This document shows positions 26,737 through 36,147 of a DNA stretch of 64,000 bases, one piece after another. Made by a program: the position numbers and the translations under genes. The notes below the pieces were generated by a model. It saw only the letters and a program-made list of their open reading frames with translations, was not told the origin of the DNA and did not search any database. The stretch's first letter is position 1. Every line of letters begins with the position of its first letter. The stretch is taken from positions 311,264 to 375,263 of the forward strand of contig NZ_LMDB01000022.1 of the NCBI RefSeq assembly GCF_001425005.1, written 5' to 3'. Origin of the DNA: Duganella sp. Root336D2. GTDB lineage: Bacteria > Pseudomonadota > Gammaproteobacteria > Burkholderiales > Burkholderiaceae_D.

Positions 26737-29304
26737 AAAATCACTCGCGGAGATTGTGCCGGTCATTGCTCCGGGCTTCAATACATACGCCGATGCATCG
26801 GGCGGCAGGGACATGTCACCGTTGAACAAGGCTGCCATGACTGGACCACTCTGCCGAATAGCTAATTTTTCCGCTATGGCACCGTCGCCGTCTCGCAAGC
26901 GTTTCAGGAATTGAAGGCTCGACTCTCCTGCAGCACGCTCGATGACGATATTCCCTTTCCCGCGAATGAGGACGCGCTGCGCCCGTGCCGCAGCATGGAG
27001 CACGGCGAGGTCGAACATATTTGCTCGCACACCGCTGGCAAAATAGCCGATCATCGTCGGGCAGATACTGGTAATTGCGGTGTTGGAGGTGGCCACGTTA
27101 TTGAACTCGAGCTTCCCGCGCGAGTAGACATCCAGCCAGTGCAGCGATTTCGACTCCAGGTCTATCGCCATTGGCATAAAGATGCCGTCTGCACCCTGCA
27201 GATTGAACTTCATTTCGACCGTGCGTGGATCGAAATGCTGGCCCTGGGTATCGCTACGCAGCATCATGCCGATAAAGGCATGCTCCAGTTGCTCGAAAGC
27301 CTGGCCGGAGTAATTGTTCACAACCGTCACGGCATAGCGGATGCCATGTTTTTCCGCCATGGCGCAATCCAGGTCGATGAACTCCGACGCGCCATTGGGG
27401 AAGGGCGCACTGGTTAGATCGCCGGAGCTGACGGCAATCTGCCCAAACGCACCCTGGAGTACGCGCTGGTAATAGGAGCACGTTCCAACGTGCTGCCACT
27501 GCGCGTCATAGAACCCGATCGACAGATCCAGGTCTGTGTCGAAGTGCGCTTTCTCCGGTTCGCACCAGTGAAGGAATAGTCGTATGGTCTTTTCCGGAGC
27601 GATATCGATGGTCGAGCCGCGCGACAGCTGAATTGCCGCTCGCGAAGCGGTCCGTTCGTTGAACGGCACCATGAAGGTTTTCAGCGCCGAGTCGATGATG
27701 AAATCGCCGATGGCCGGCTTGCTTTCAAAGCGCGCAAGCAGTGCCCGATCGACGATCGCAACGCTGCGCTTGATTGTTTCCAGCGCAAGAACGGGCCGCT
27801 TGTCACGTGCAAATATGCCGTTGACGACGGAGCCTTTCGGCCAGTAAACGCGTGACTTGGCTTGCACACCACGCGTCGGCAGCAAGGCGAGAAGCGTCAG
27901 GAGGACCGGCGTTGAAAACTTTGGCGCGCAGCGCTCAAAGCCTGCCAGCAGGCCTTCGACAGCAACGTCATCGTCGCCCGCAATGCGGAGTGCATGGTCG
28001 AACCGTCTCGCCAGTTCGCCAGGGCGCTGCAACAGCAAGGCTGTCATGCTGGCGGCATCATTGAGACTGATGGCCGCTTCCAGTTTGCCGTAATACGTCA
28101 GCCAGGCTGGTGCACGGCTGCCATCCGGCGCTTTGCGCCGCACAATCTCGAAAGCCCGCGCAACGTTTGGAAAACGCTGCTTGTATTCGGCTGGATGCAG
28201 GAACTCGCCGAGCCAGACCCAATATGAACGATGGCGCAGCATGTCGTCGATCATCGATGCCGGGATGAGGCTTTCCATGAACTCCAGCAAGGCTCGCCTG
28301 AGCGGACGGCCAAGCTTTGCCATCTTGAAGCGGTAGATTTCCACCGGCAGCTTGAGCGACGCGACCCTATCGTAGTAGCTATGCGCATACAGTTCGCTAA
28401 ATTGCTTCTTCTTCCTGGCTGCCTCGACGGTGAACTCGCGTAGGACTGTTTGCGGCAGTAATCCTGGATCTGCCCCGGAATAGCAGGCGATTAAACGCAG
28501 TACATCGGTTGCGGTGTTCATGTAGGGTGCTGCGGCCGGCAGGGTAATGGCAGGATCGCAATGACGCAGCAGCGTGCCGAAAACATGCGCTATGTTCTCG
28601 CGCACCGGAATGGTGGCCGGGAGCGAGGCCAGGATTGACGGGCCGTATTCGGTGACGATATCCGACAAGTCCGCCACGTCCACCGGCGACATGGCCTGCG
28701 TACGCTGGCAAAAGCTGACGAACAATTCGCGCACCACCTGCTCGGCGGACGTGCCAAGGTCCAGCAACTTGAGTGTGACGTTCTCAGTTGGCGTGCCCCT
28801 GATCGGCGCAGGCTTGAAGAAGGCGGAATGACGGTCGACCTGCCGTTCGCAGATGGGGCAAGCCGAGTAGTTGCTGCCGTCAAAGCACTGGTCGCATACC
28901 ACGTGCATGCATGGATTGAGCACGTGTGTGGTCCCCGTCAGCCCGCAATGCAGGCAAGGCTGGCCTTCCGCTTGCATGAAATGGGACAGCACCCGTTGCC
29001 GCCACAAGCCGTGGGTATCCGCCGGAACGTCGTCGGGAAAGCTGCGGTAAAGCGGCACGTGGGTCCGGTGTCCACCCAGCTGTTCCGCCAATACGCTCCA
29101 GGCCTGCGCTTGCAGCACGGTCAAAGCTTCGCTGGAAATTGTCTGCAGGCGATGGCGCAAACGCGTGGAAATCGCATATCCCAGCTTCTCGAGATTGATC
29201 TCGAAAGCTTCGATGAAATTGCCGGGAAGGGACGCAGTGCCTGCTTCAATAAACAGCAAGCCTTGCCTGCGCAGGAGGATAGCGTGGGAGGCAGTGAAGG
29301 TCAT
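26728..29304 (-). CDS. Large RING-finger and TerD-like domain protein (MXAN_6230/SCO0854-like)
   Basis: A soluble protein of 858 residues. Residues 117-152 form a C3HC4 RING-type zinc site: Cys117, Cys120, Cys132, His134, Cys137, Cys140, Cys149, Cys152, with the typical CPIC second half. A long, mostly helical middle (about 180-550) has no recognised motif. Residues about 559-690 (SRGSTIDIA, TDLDLSIGFYD, SGDLTSAPFPNGASEFIDL, YSGQAFEQLEHAFIGMM) match the TerD stress-protein fold pattern of DLDLS-type acidic and glycine motifs. Similar RING proteins are known from Myxococcus and Streptomyces; their biochemical role is not established. It is single-gene, with tRNA-Pro just upstream. There is no visible E2 or ubiquitin-like partner, nor other ter genes. 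Confidence 0.8.
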   Translation of the reverse strand: MTFTASHAILLRRQGLLFIEAGTASLPGNFIEAFEINLEKLGYAISTRLRHRLQTISSEALTVLQAQAWSVLAEQLGGHRTHVPLYRSFPDDVPADTHGLWRQRVLSHFMQAEGQPCLHCGLTGTTHVLNPCMHVVCDQCFDGSNYSACPICERQVDRHSAFFKPAPIRGTPTENVTLKLLDLGTSAEQVVRELFVSFCQRTQAMSPVDVADLSDIVTEYGPSILASLPATIPVRENIAHVFGTLLRHCDPAITLPAAAPYMNTATDVLRLIACYSGADPGLLPQTVLREFTVEAARKKKQFSELYAHSYYDRVASLKLPVEIYRFKMAKLGRPLRRALLEFMESLIPASMIDDMLRHRSYWVWLGEFLHPAEYKQRFPNVARAFEIVRRKAPDGSRAPAWLTYYGKLEAAISLNDAASMTALLLQRPGELARRFDHALRIAGDDDVAVEGLLAGFERCAPKFSTPVLLTLLALLPTRGVQAKSRVYWPKGSVVNGIFARDKRPVLALETIKRSVAIVDRALLARFESKPAIGDFIIDSALKTFMVPFNERTASRAAIQLSRGSTIDIAPEKTIRLFLHWCEPEKAHFDTDLDLSIGFYDAQWQHVGTCSYYQRVLQGAFGQIAVSSGDLTSAPFPNGASEFIDLDCAMAEKHGIRYAVTVVNNYSGQAFEQLEHAFIGMMLRSDTQGQHFDPRTVEMKFNLQGADGIFMPMAIDLESKSLHWLDVYSRGKLEFNNVATSNTAITSICPTMIGYFASGVRANMFDLAVLHAAARAQRVLIRGKGNIVIERAAGESSLQFLKRLRDGDGAIAEKLAIRQSGPVMAALFNGDMSLPPDASAYVLKPGAMTGTISASDFLS

Positions 29305-29455
29305 GGAATTCGGGGAGAAGGGAAGCGGACGAACTGAATCGGAAGTTAGAAGGAAGCCCGTCCTGAGCCTTCTCGGCCAGGATCGTAATATATTTGCAAT
29401 TGGGGAGCAAGGGGGAAATACGGTCAGCGGCCAGGGGCTGAAGGGAAGGATTCCG

Positions 29456-29532
29456 TGGTCGGGGTGAGAGGATTCGAACCTCCGGCCTCTACGTCCCGAA
29501 CGTAGCGCTCTACCGGGCTAAGCTACACCCCG
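29456..29532 (-). tRNA. tRNA-Pro (CGG)
   Basis: On the minus strand the sequence begins CGGGGTGTAGCTTAGCCCGG and folds as a full cloverleaf. The anticodon stem CTACG/CGTAG encloses loop TTCGGGA, giving anticodon CGG (proline). The T loop GGTTCGAATCC and acceptor CGGGGTG/CACCCCG are intact, and CCA is encoded. Total 77 nt. Confidence 0.97.
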
Positions 29533-29624
29533 ACGGTGTGAATTAATTTTACCCATAATTTTGTGGATTTATCAACACCTTTGCAGATGCTATAGTGCGG
29601 CTTTGGATTAACTTCATTTGCATC

Positions 29625-29972
29625 ATGGGAATCACCATTTATCACAATAACGCCTGCAGTAATTCGCGTGGCGCGCTGGCGCTGATCCGCGAGGCGGGCA
29701 TTGAACCGGAAATCGTCGAATACCTGAAGGCGCCGCCATCGCGCGAAGTCCTGGTTGACCTGATCGCGCGTGCCGGACTGACGGCGCGTGGCGCCATGCG
29801 CAGCAAGGGCGAGCTGTATGACCAGCTTGGCCTCGGCGATGCATCGCTGTCGGATGATAAGCTGGTCGACGCCATGATGGCGCATCCGGAGCTGATCAAC
29901 CGTCCCTTCGTGGTGACGGAGAAGGGCGTGCGCCTGTGCCGCCCGCCGGAAATGGTCAAAGAGATCCTCTAA
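29625..29972 (+). CDS. arsC: ArsC-family (glutaredoxin-dependent arsenate reductase-like) protein
   Basis: A thioredoxin-fold protein of 115 residues. ITIYHNNACSNSRGAL carries the single catalytic Cys (about residue 11) in the ArsC-type NxxCxxSR loop, and EIVEYLKAPPSREVLVDLI and INRPFVVTEKGVRLCRP are typical of the family. The ATG at 29625 gives this length; an earlier start adds a non-conserved leader. No arsR, acr3 or arsB gene is nearby, so it may be an orphan reductase or a Spx/ArsC-type thiol protein rather than part of arsenic resistance. It is followed without a gap by the next gene. Confidence 0.88.
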   Translation: MGITIYHNNACSNSRGALALIREAGIEPEIVEYLKAPPSREVLVDLIARAGLTARGAMRSKGELYDQLGLGDASLSDDKLVDAMMAHPELINRPFVVTEKGVRLCRPPEMVKEIL

Positions 29973-30782
29973 GTGCGCAAGGCCTTCGCTACCACTTTGC
30001 TTGCACTGGCTGCCAGCGCCCATGCCGATACCTCGGAATGCGAGATCCACAAGCTGGCCACCTTCCCGTTCCCGCATCGACCGACGGCGGAGCAGGCCGC
30101 AGCGCTGAAGGATTGCGACGCGGACAAGCTGTATTACGGCATCGGCGTGCACTTCGACTATGTGAGGGCACGTCACTGTGCATTCGCGACGGACAGGCAG
30201 GACGTGCTGATGATGTTGTACGCGAACGGCTTGGGCGCACCGCGTAATTACGCAGTGGCAAAAATGGCTGCCTGCCTTTCCGAACCTGCCGAGATCGAAG
30301 CGCGCCTGGCCAGGCTGGCCCGTATGCAGACCGGTAAGGAAGGCCCGTCGCCGAAAATCGATATGTGCGATGGCGCGGCAAACAGCCACTTGCAGTCGCG
30401 TTGTGCGGCGATCCAGCTGCAACTGGCCGACCAGGACCGCAATGGACGCATTGACACCATCTCGGCGCGCTGGCGCGATACCGAGAAGACCGCGCTGCTG
30501 TCGGTGCGGCGCCATGCGGTGGACCCGGCGCAAATTGAGGAAATCCTGATCTCGTTGCAGGACTTCGAGGCAGGCAAGCTGCCGTCTTTCTCAGTGGAGG
30601 ATGCCGCCGCAGTCGAGCGTGAAATGAGCCAGATGAAAATAGCGCCGGACAAACAGCGAAGCTGGCTCGCCTACCGCGATGCATGGCTGGGACTGGGCAA
30701 GCTGCGCTACCCTTCGATTCCACCGCATGCATGGAAGGCCTACTTCGCCAAACGGCGCCTCGCCTCGACCAAGTCGCAATAA
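29973..30782 (+). CDS. Secreted Sel1-like/LprI-like protein of unknown function
   Basis: A protein of 269 residues starting with GTG directly after the ArsC stop codon. A signal peptide ends ASAHADTS. The segment VLMMLYANGLGAPRNYAVAKMAAC resembles one Sel1-type repeat (quoted in part: YANGLGAPRNYAVAKMAAC), and the paired cysteines and LADQDRNGRID pattern recall lysozyme-inhibitor LprI-like proteins. The C-terminal part is charged and has no motif. It is probably periplasmic and co-transcribed with arsC. The function is not recognised. Confidence 0.65.
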   Translation: MRKAFATTLLALAASAHADTSECEIHKLATFPFPHRPTAEQAAALKDCDADKLYYGIGVHFDYVRARHCAFATDRQDVLMMLYANGLGAPRNYAVAKMAACLSEPAEIEARLARLARMQTGKEGPSPKIDMCDGAANSHLQSRCAAIQLQLADQDRNGRIDTISARWRDTEKTALLSVRRHAVDPAQIEEILISLQDFEAGKLPSFSVEDAAAVEREMSQMKIAPDKQRSWLAYRDAWLGLGKLRYPSIPPHAWKAYFAKRRLASTKSQ

Positions 30783-30788
30783 GAAAAA

Positions 30789-30815
30789 AAGGCGCCGATT
30801 TCGGCGCCTTATTCA
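30789..30815. terminator. Intrinsic terminator between convergent genes (mainly for ispB)
   Basis: AAGGCGCCGA (30789-30798) pairs perfectly with TCGGCGCCTT (30801-30810). The minus-strand reading is followed by seven T, fitting the end of ispB; the plus-strand reading has only a weak T tract. Confidence 0.85.
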
Positions 30816-31766
30816 TTAGTGGCTGCGGTCCACCGAGAAGCGGGCCAGCTGCAGTAAGGACTGCTTGTAGACGCCGTCCGGCATGCTGGCAATGGCATCG
30901 ATGGCGCGCTGCGCGGCCACTTCGGCGGCGCGGCGGGTGTAATCCAGTGCGCCGCTGTTGGTAATGGCGGCCAGGATAGTGTCGAAGTGCTGCTCGTCGC
31001 CGTTTTCGATGCAGGAACGAACCAGGGCGCGCTGTTCTTCGGTGCCGTTTTCCATCAGCCAGATCAGCGGCAGGGTAGGCTTGCCTTCGCGCAGGTCGTC
31101 GCCCACGTTCTTGCCGATTTCTTCCGCATCGCCGGCGTAATCCAGTACGTCGTCGATCAGCTGGAAGGCGGTGCCCAGCGAGCGGCCGTATTCGCCGGCA
31201 GCGGCGATATCGGTGTCGGACGCACCGGCTACCAGTGCACCAAGTTCCGCTGCCGCTTCGAACAGCTTGGCAGTCTTGGAACGGATCACCTGCAGGTAGC
31301 TTTCCTCGCTCACGTCCGGGTCGTGCATATTCAGCAGCTGCAGCACTTCGCCTTCTGCGATCACATTGGTCGCATCGGACAAAATCTGCATCACGCGCAT
31401 GGAATCCAGCGACACCATCATCTGGAAAGCGCGCGAATACAGGAAGTCGCCCACCAGCACCGAAGCGGCATTGCCGAACAGCGCATTGGCAGTCTGGCGG
31501 CCGCGGCGCATTGACGATTCGTCAACAACGTCATCGTGCAGCAGGGTCGCGGTGTGGATGAACTCCACCACGGCGGCCAGTTCATGGTGGCCGACGCCTT
31601 TATAGCTATAGGCATTCGCTACCAGCAGGACCAGGACTGGTCGGATACGCTTGCCGCCCGCGCTGATGATATATTCAGCAATCTGGTTGACCAGCGCCAC
31701 TTCCGAGTGAAGGCGCTGGCGGATCACCGAATTGACCGCGTCCATATCGGCGGCAATGGTGCTCAT
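30816..31766 (-). CDS. ispB: Polyprenyl (octaprenyl) diphosphate synthase
   Basis: Trans-isoprenyl diphosphate synthase of 316 residues making the side chain of ubiquinone. GGKRIRPVLVLL, the first aspartate-rich motif LLHDDVVDESSMRRG, and the second QLIDDVLDYAGD are intact. The ATG at 31764-31766 (MSTIAADMD) is chosen because it matches the family length. It is divergent from rplU-rpmA, the usual arrangement of ispB in proteobacteria. Confidence 0.95.
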   Translation of the reverse strand: MSTIAADMDAVNSVIRQRLHSEVALVNQIAEYIISAGGKRIRPVLVLLVANAYSYKGVGHHELAAVVEFIHTATLLHDDVVDESSMRRGRQTANALFGNAASVLVGDFLYSRAFQMMVSLDSMRVMQILSDATNVIAEGEVLQLLNMHDPDVSEESYLQVIRSKTAKLFEAAAELGALVAGASDTDIAAAGEYGRSLGTAFQLIDDVLDYAGDAEEIGKNVGDDLREGKPTLPLIWLMENGTEEQRALVRSCIENGDEQHFDTILAAITNSGALDYTRRAAEVAAQRAIDAIASMPDGVYKQSLLQLARFSVDRSH

Positions 31767-31884
31767 GATGTTGTTCTGGGCGTTGTTCGACAAGGCAAAC
31801 CTACTGGTAAGGTTGGTAAGAGTGCCGCGATTATACGTTACTCGTTGCCCACATACCACGTGGCCCGCCCGCCGACAATACCTT

Positions 31885-31913
31885 TTGACCGGTTTCCCGA
31901 AACTATGTATAAT
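31885..31913 (+). promoter_or_regulatory. Strong sigma-70 promoter of rplU-rpmA
   Basis: TTGACC (31885-31890), a 17-bp spacer, and TATAAT (31908-31913). The start site would leave a leader of about 75 nt before rplU. Confidence 0.85.
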
Positions 31914-31994
31914 CAGCGGTTCCCCGGCTTTCGCCTTGTTGTTTTTGGGCGTCGAGCAAGGGAGACTTATTAACAATCCAAGAGGTTTCCAATC

Positions 31995-32306
31995 ATGTAC
32001 GCGGTCATAAAAACCGGTGGCAAACAATACAAAGTTGCTGCTGGCGAAAAAATTAAAGTAGAACAGTTGCCGGCTGACATTGGTTCCGAAATCACTATCG
32101 ACCAGGTCCTCGCCGTTGGCGCGGGTGACAGCATCAAGTTTGGTGCTCCACTGGTTGCAGGTGCATCGGTTCTGGTGAAAGTAGTCGCACAAGGTCGTCA
32201 CGACAAGGTCCGTATCTTCAAGATGCGCCGTCGTAAGCACTACCAGAAGCGTCAAGGCCATCGCCAAAACTTCACCGAAATCCAAATCGTTTCGATCAAC
32301 GGCTAA
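31995..32306 (+). CDS. rplU: 50S ribosomal protein L21
   Basis: A protein of 103 residues, full length for L21. [20 protein letters not shown] and the C-terminal [21 protein letters not shown] are signature segments that bind 23S rRNA. It is first gene of the rplU-rpmA operon under a consensus-like promoter. Confidence 0.99.
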   Translation: MYAVIKTGGKQYKVAAGEKIKVEQLPADIGSEITIDQVLAVGAGDSIKFGAPLVAGASVLVKVVAQGRHDKVRIFKMRRRKHYQKRQGHRQNFTEIQIVSING

Positions 32307-32349
32307 TCGCTGTTCATCAAGACTCACCGAGCTATCAAGGAGTAACTAA

Positions 32350-32610
32350 ATGGCACACAAAAAAGGCGGCGGTACTACCCGCAACGGTCGCGACTCTGAA
32401 TCAAAACGCCTTGGCGTTAAAGTGTACGGCGGCCAGACCATCAATGCTGGTGGCATCATCATCCGTCAACGCGGCACCCCAGTGTCCGCTGGCGAAGGCG
32501 TAGGCACCGGTAAGGACCACACCCTGTTCGCACTGGTGGACGGCGTTGTGAAGTTCGTGACCAAGGGTCCGGACAGCAAGAAGTACGTTACCGTCATCGC
32601 TGCTGCTTAA
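32350..32610 (+). CDS. rpmA: 50S ribosomal protein L27
   Basis: A protein of 86 residues, full length. The flexible N-terminus [16 protein letters not shown] reaches the peptidyl transferase centre, and the body [18 protein letters not shown] is typical. AAGGAG precedes the ATG. It is co-transcribed with rplU. Confidence 0.99.
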   Translation: MAHKKGGGTTRNGRDSESKRLGVKVYGGQTINAGGIIIRQRGTPVSAGEGVGTGKDHTLFALVDGVVKFVTKGPDSKKYVTVIAAA

Positions 32611-32653
32611 TCAGCGACGAATACTGGTACAGTAAGGCGCAAGCCTGCTCTCC

Positions 32654-32684
32654 AAAAGGCTCTGCCAGTGGTAGGGCCTTTTTT
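32654..32684 (+). terminator. Intrinsic terminator after rpmA
   Basis: AAAAGGC (32654-32660) pairs with GCCTTTT, with an inner CTGCC/GGTAG stem and an AGT loop, followed by a run of T. Confidence 0.8.
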
Positions 32685-32694
32685 AGTTTTCAAG

Positions 32695-32790
32695 GTGGTC
32701 ACCTGACGTCCCCTCCGCCATAAAGGCCGGAGATTCCTGCTGCCAGCGTCGCATGTCCGCGACGGAGAATGATCTAGTTCATTCTCATAT
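32695..32790 (-). mobile_element. Possible relic of an IS200/IS605-type right end
   Basis: On the minus strand GGAATCTCCGGCCTTTATGG and then CGGAGGGGACGTCA follow the layout of IS200/IS605 (tnpB-side) ends: GGAATC, a CC-rich stem, a GGGGA-GTCA exit. CTCCGCC pairs with GGCCGGAG with one bulge. A second perfect hairpin lies at 32765-32786. No tnpA or tnpB coding sequence survives. The call rests on pattern resemblance only. Confidence 0.35.
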
Positions 32791-32896
32791 TCCAGGTCTT
32801 GCGATACCTTTCGGCCTTGCGTTGTGAATGTGCCCAATGCGAGCAGAACTGCGGGTTTGTGCGCTAGCATAAGGCAGTAGGCCAATTAGAATTTAG

Positions 32897-34135
<1,239 letters not shown>

Positions 34136-34161
34136 AATCGAGACAACCTCTTATCTTTGCC

Positions 34162-34182
34162 GCCCCTGCCAACCGCAGGGGC
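34162..34182. other. GC-rich hairpin between obgE and proB
   Basis: GCCCCTGC and GCAGGGGC arms around CAACC. No T tract follows, so it is more likely an attenuating or mRNA-stabilising stem than a terminator. Confidence 0.4.
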
Positions 34183-34272
34183 GCGCATTGTCTGCGGCAA
34201 GCCGGCATCACCCCGCCCGGCGCATCACCAGAAGTTTCACCACCTTTTGTTTGATCAGACTTTTGCCGTCCT

Positions 34273-35391
34273 ATGAATTCGCTTATCCAGAACTCCACCC
34301 GCATTATTATCAAAGTGGGCTCCTCGCTCGTCACCAATGACGGCCGCGGGCTCGATCATGCCGCTATTGCCCGCTGGGCCGCACAGATTTCCGCCCTGCG
34401 TGCGATGGGCAAGGAAGTTGTGCTGGTCAGCTCCGGCGCCGTAGCTGAAGGCATGCTGCGCCTGGGCTTCGACAAGCGACCGACGGACATACACGAACTC
34501 CAGGCATGCGCCGCCGTGGGCCAGATGGGCCTCGCGCAGATCTATGAAACCAGCTTCCGTGAGCACAGCATCGGCACCGCCCAGGTGCTGCTGACGCACG
34601 CCGACCTGGCGGACCGTGAACGCTACCTGAACGCGCGCTCCACGCTGACCACCTTGCTGCGCCTGGGCGTGGTCCCGATCATCAACGAGAACGACACGGT
34701 CGTCACCGACGAAATCAAGTTCGGCGACAACGACACCCTGGGCGCACTGGTGGCCAACCTGATCGAAGCCGACGCGCTGATCATCCTGACCGATCAGCGC
34801 GGCCTGTTCAGCGCCGATCCGCGCAAGGATCCGGCGGCGTACCTGATCACGCACGGCCGCGCCGGCGATCCGGCGCTGGAAGCGATGGCCGGCGGCGCCG
34901 GTTCCTCGCTGGGGCGCGGCGGTATGCTGACCAAGATCCTGGCCGCCAAGCGCGCCGCGAAATCGGGTGCACACACCGTAATCGCCTTCGGCCGTGAGAA
35001 CGACGTGCTGACCCGCCTGGCGGCCGGCGAAAGCATCGGCACCGAACTGTCCGCGCAAACCGGCCACCTGACGGCGCGTAAGCAATGGATGGCGGACCAC
35101 CTGCACACCGCGGGCCAGGTCGTACTGGATGCGGGTGCGGTGCAAAAGCTGGTGAAAGAGGGCAAATCGCTATTGCCGATCGGCGTGATCGAAGTGCACG
35201 GCGAGTTCGGCCGTGGCGCGGTCATCACCTGCGTCGGCGAAGACGGCCACGCGATAGCGCGCGGCATCAGCAACTACACCAGCGCCGAAACGCGCCGCAT
35301 CAAGCGCAAGCCATCCGCCGAAATCGAAGCCATCCTTGGCTACGTCGAAGGCCACGAGCTGATCCACCGCGACAATATGGTCCTACTGTAG
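34273..35391 (+). CDS. proB: Glutamate 5-kinase
   Basis: First enzyme of proline synthesis, 372 residues. The amino-acid kinase domain begins [17 protein letters not shown] and includes [17 protein letters not shown] and [14 protein letters not shown]. The C-terminal PUA domain (about 280-372) includes [10 protein letters not shown] and [11 protein letters not shown]. obgE-proB order is common in betaproteobacteria. proA is not present in the window. Confidence 0.98.
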   Translation: MNSLIQNSTRIIIKVGSSLVTNDGRGLDHAAIARWAAQISALRAMGKEVVLVSSGAVAEGMLRLGFDKRPTDIHELQACAAVGQMGLAQIYETSFREHSIGTAQVLLTHADLADRERYLNARSTLTTLLRLGVVPIINENDTVVTDEIKFGDNDTLGALVANLIEADALIILTDQRGLFSADPRKDPAAYLITHGRAGDPALEAMAGGAGSSLGRGGMLTKILAAKRAAKSGAHTVIAFGRENDVLTRLAAGESIGTELSAQTGHLTARKQWMADHLHTAGQVVLDAGAVQKLVKEGKSLLPIGVIEVHGEFGRGAVITCVGEDGHAIARGISNYTSAETRRIKRKPSAEIEAILGYVEGHELIHRDNMVLL

Positions 35392-35393
35392 AA

Positions 35394-35435
35394 CTCGTGT
35401 CACACCATGGGGTCACACCCCAGGTGTGACACGAG
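35394..35435. repeat. REP-like palindrome unit 1 after proB
   Basis: A nested perfect palindrome: outer arms CTCGTGTCACACC (35394-35406) and GGTGTGACACGAG (35423-35435), inner arms TGGGGT and ACCCCA around CAC, with a single extra A. It begins two bases after the proB stop codon. Confidence 0.85.
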
Positions 35436-35457
35436 CGCAGCCGTTAAATGCACGAGT

Positions 35458-35497
35458 CCGTGTCACAGTTAGGGTGTGACCCCAAGGTGTGACACGG
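35458..35497. repeat. REP-like palindrome unit 2, inverted relative to unit 1
   Basis: Outer arms CCGTGTCACA (35458) and TGTGACACGG (35488-35497) enclose GGGTGTGACCCC. Read on the opposite strand it matches unit 1, so the two form an inverted pair like a BIME. It ends three bases before the nth stop codon, so it may also terminate transcription from both convergent genes. Confidence 0.8.
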
Positions 35498-35499
35498 GC

Positions 35500-36147
35500 T
35501 CAGGCGTCGGCGGGGGCGGGGGTCTTGCCTTTGAATTCGCACAGGTCGGCGATGATGCAGTTCCAGCACTTGGGCTTGCGCGCTACGCAGGTGTAGCGGC
35601 CATGAAGGATCAGCCAGTGGTGCGCGTCCATCAGGAATTCCTTCGGCACGAACTTCATCAGCTTCTGTTCGACGATATCCACGTTCTTGCCCGGCGCGAT
35701 GCCGGTGCGGTTGGAGACGCGGAAAATATGCGTGTCCACTGCCATTGCGATTTGCCGGAAGGCGGTATTCAGTACTACGTTTGCCGTCTTGCGGCCCACG
35801 CCCGGTAATTGCTCCAGTTCCTCGCGCGTCTGCGGTACTTCCCCGCCATACTGCTCCACCAGGATCTGGCAGGTCGCGATGACGTTCTTGGCCTTGGTCT
35901 TGTACAGGCCAATGGTGCGGATGTATTCCGTCAGTTCTTCGAGGCCCAGATCCAGGATCGCTTGCGGCGTGTTCGCCACCGGATACAGCTTGCGCGTGGC
36001 CTTGTTCACGCCGACGTCGGTCGCTTGCGCCGACAGCAGCACGGCGATCAGCAGCTCGAACGGGGTAGTGTATTCCAGTTCAGTCTCGGGATTTGGATTG
36101 GCCTCGCGCAGGCGAGTGAAGATTTCTAGTCGTTTTGCTGGATTCAT
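35500..36147 (-). CDS. nth: Endonuclease III
   Basis: Base-excision DNA glycosylase/AP lyase of 215 residues. It has the helix-hairpin-helix [17 protein letters not shown] with catalytic Lys, the following [11 protein letters not shown] aspartate segment, and the C-terminal [4Fe-4S] cluster ligands in [17 protein letters not shown]. It overlaps rsxB by 4 bp (ATGA), a translationally coupled pair found in other betaproteobacteria. Confidence 0.97.
   Translation of the reverse strand: MNPAKRLEIFTRLREANPNPETELEYTTPFELLIAVLLSAQATDVGVNKATRKLYPVANTPQAILDLGLEELTEYIRTIGLYKTKAKNVIATCQILVEQYGGEVPQTREELEQLPGVGRKTANVVLNTAFRQIAMAVDTHIFRVSNRTGIAPGKNVDIVEQKLMKFVPKEFLMDAHHWLILHGRYTCVARKPKCWNCIIADLCEFKGKTPAPADA

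Noticed and set aside
26728-29304. Complete ubiquitin-like conjugation system around the RING protein
   Set aside because: No E1, E2, JAB peptidase or ubiquitin-like gene occurs within the window on either side, so only the RING protein itself is reported.
29625-29972. Arsenic resistance operon
   Set aside because: Only an ArsC-like protein is present; no arsR, arsB, acr3 or arsH is adjacent, and the ArsR-family gene at 38.9 kb belongs to the sulfur-responsive BigR type.
32607-32885. Minus-strand frame of 92 codons in the rpmA-obgE gap, downstream of a LexA-like box
   Set aside because: TTG start without a ribosome binding site, runs through the terminator of rpmA, and shows no family resemblance. 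Kept only as part of a possible SOS transcript in the findings.
34162-34182. Terminator between obgE and proB
   Set aside because: A stable stem is present but no T tract follows on either strand, so it is listed as a hairpin only.
35394-35497. Possible short CRISPR array at the proB-nth gap
   Set aside because: Only two units, each a palindrome and in opposite orientation, with no spacer regularity and no cas genes.
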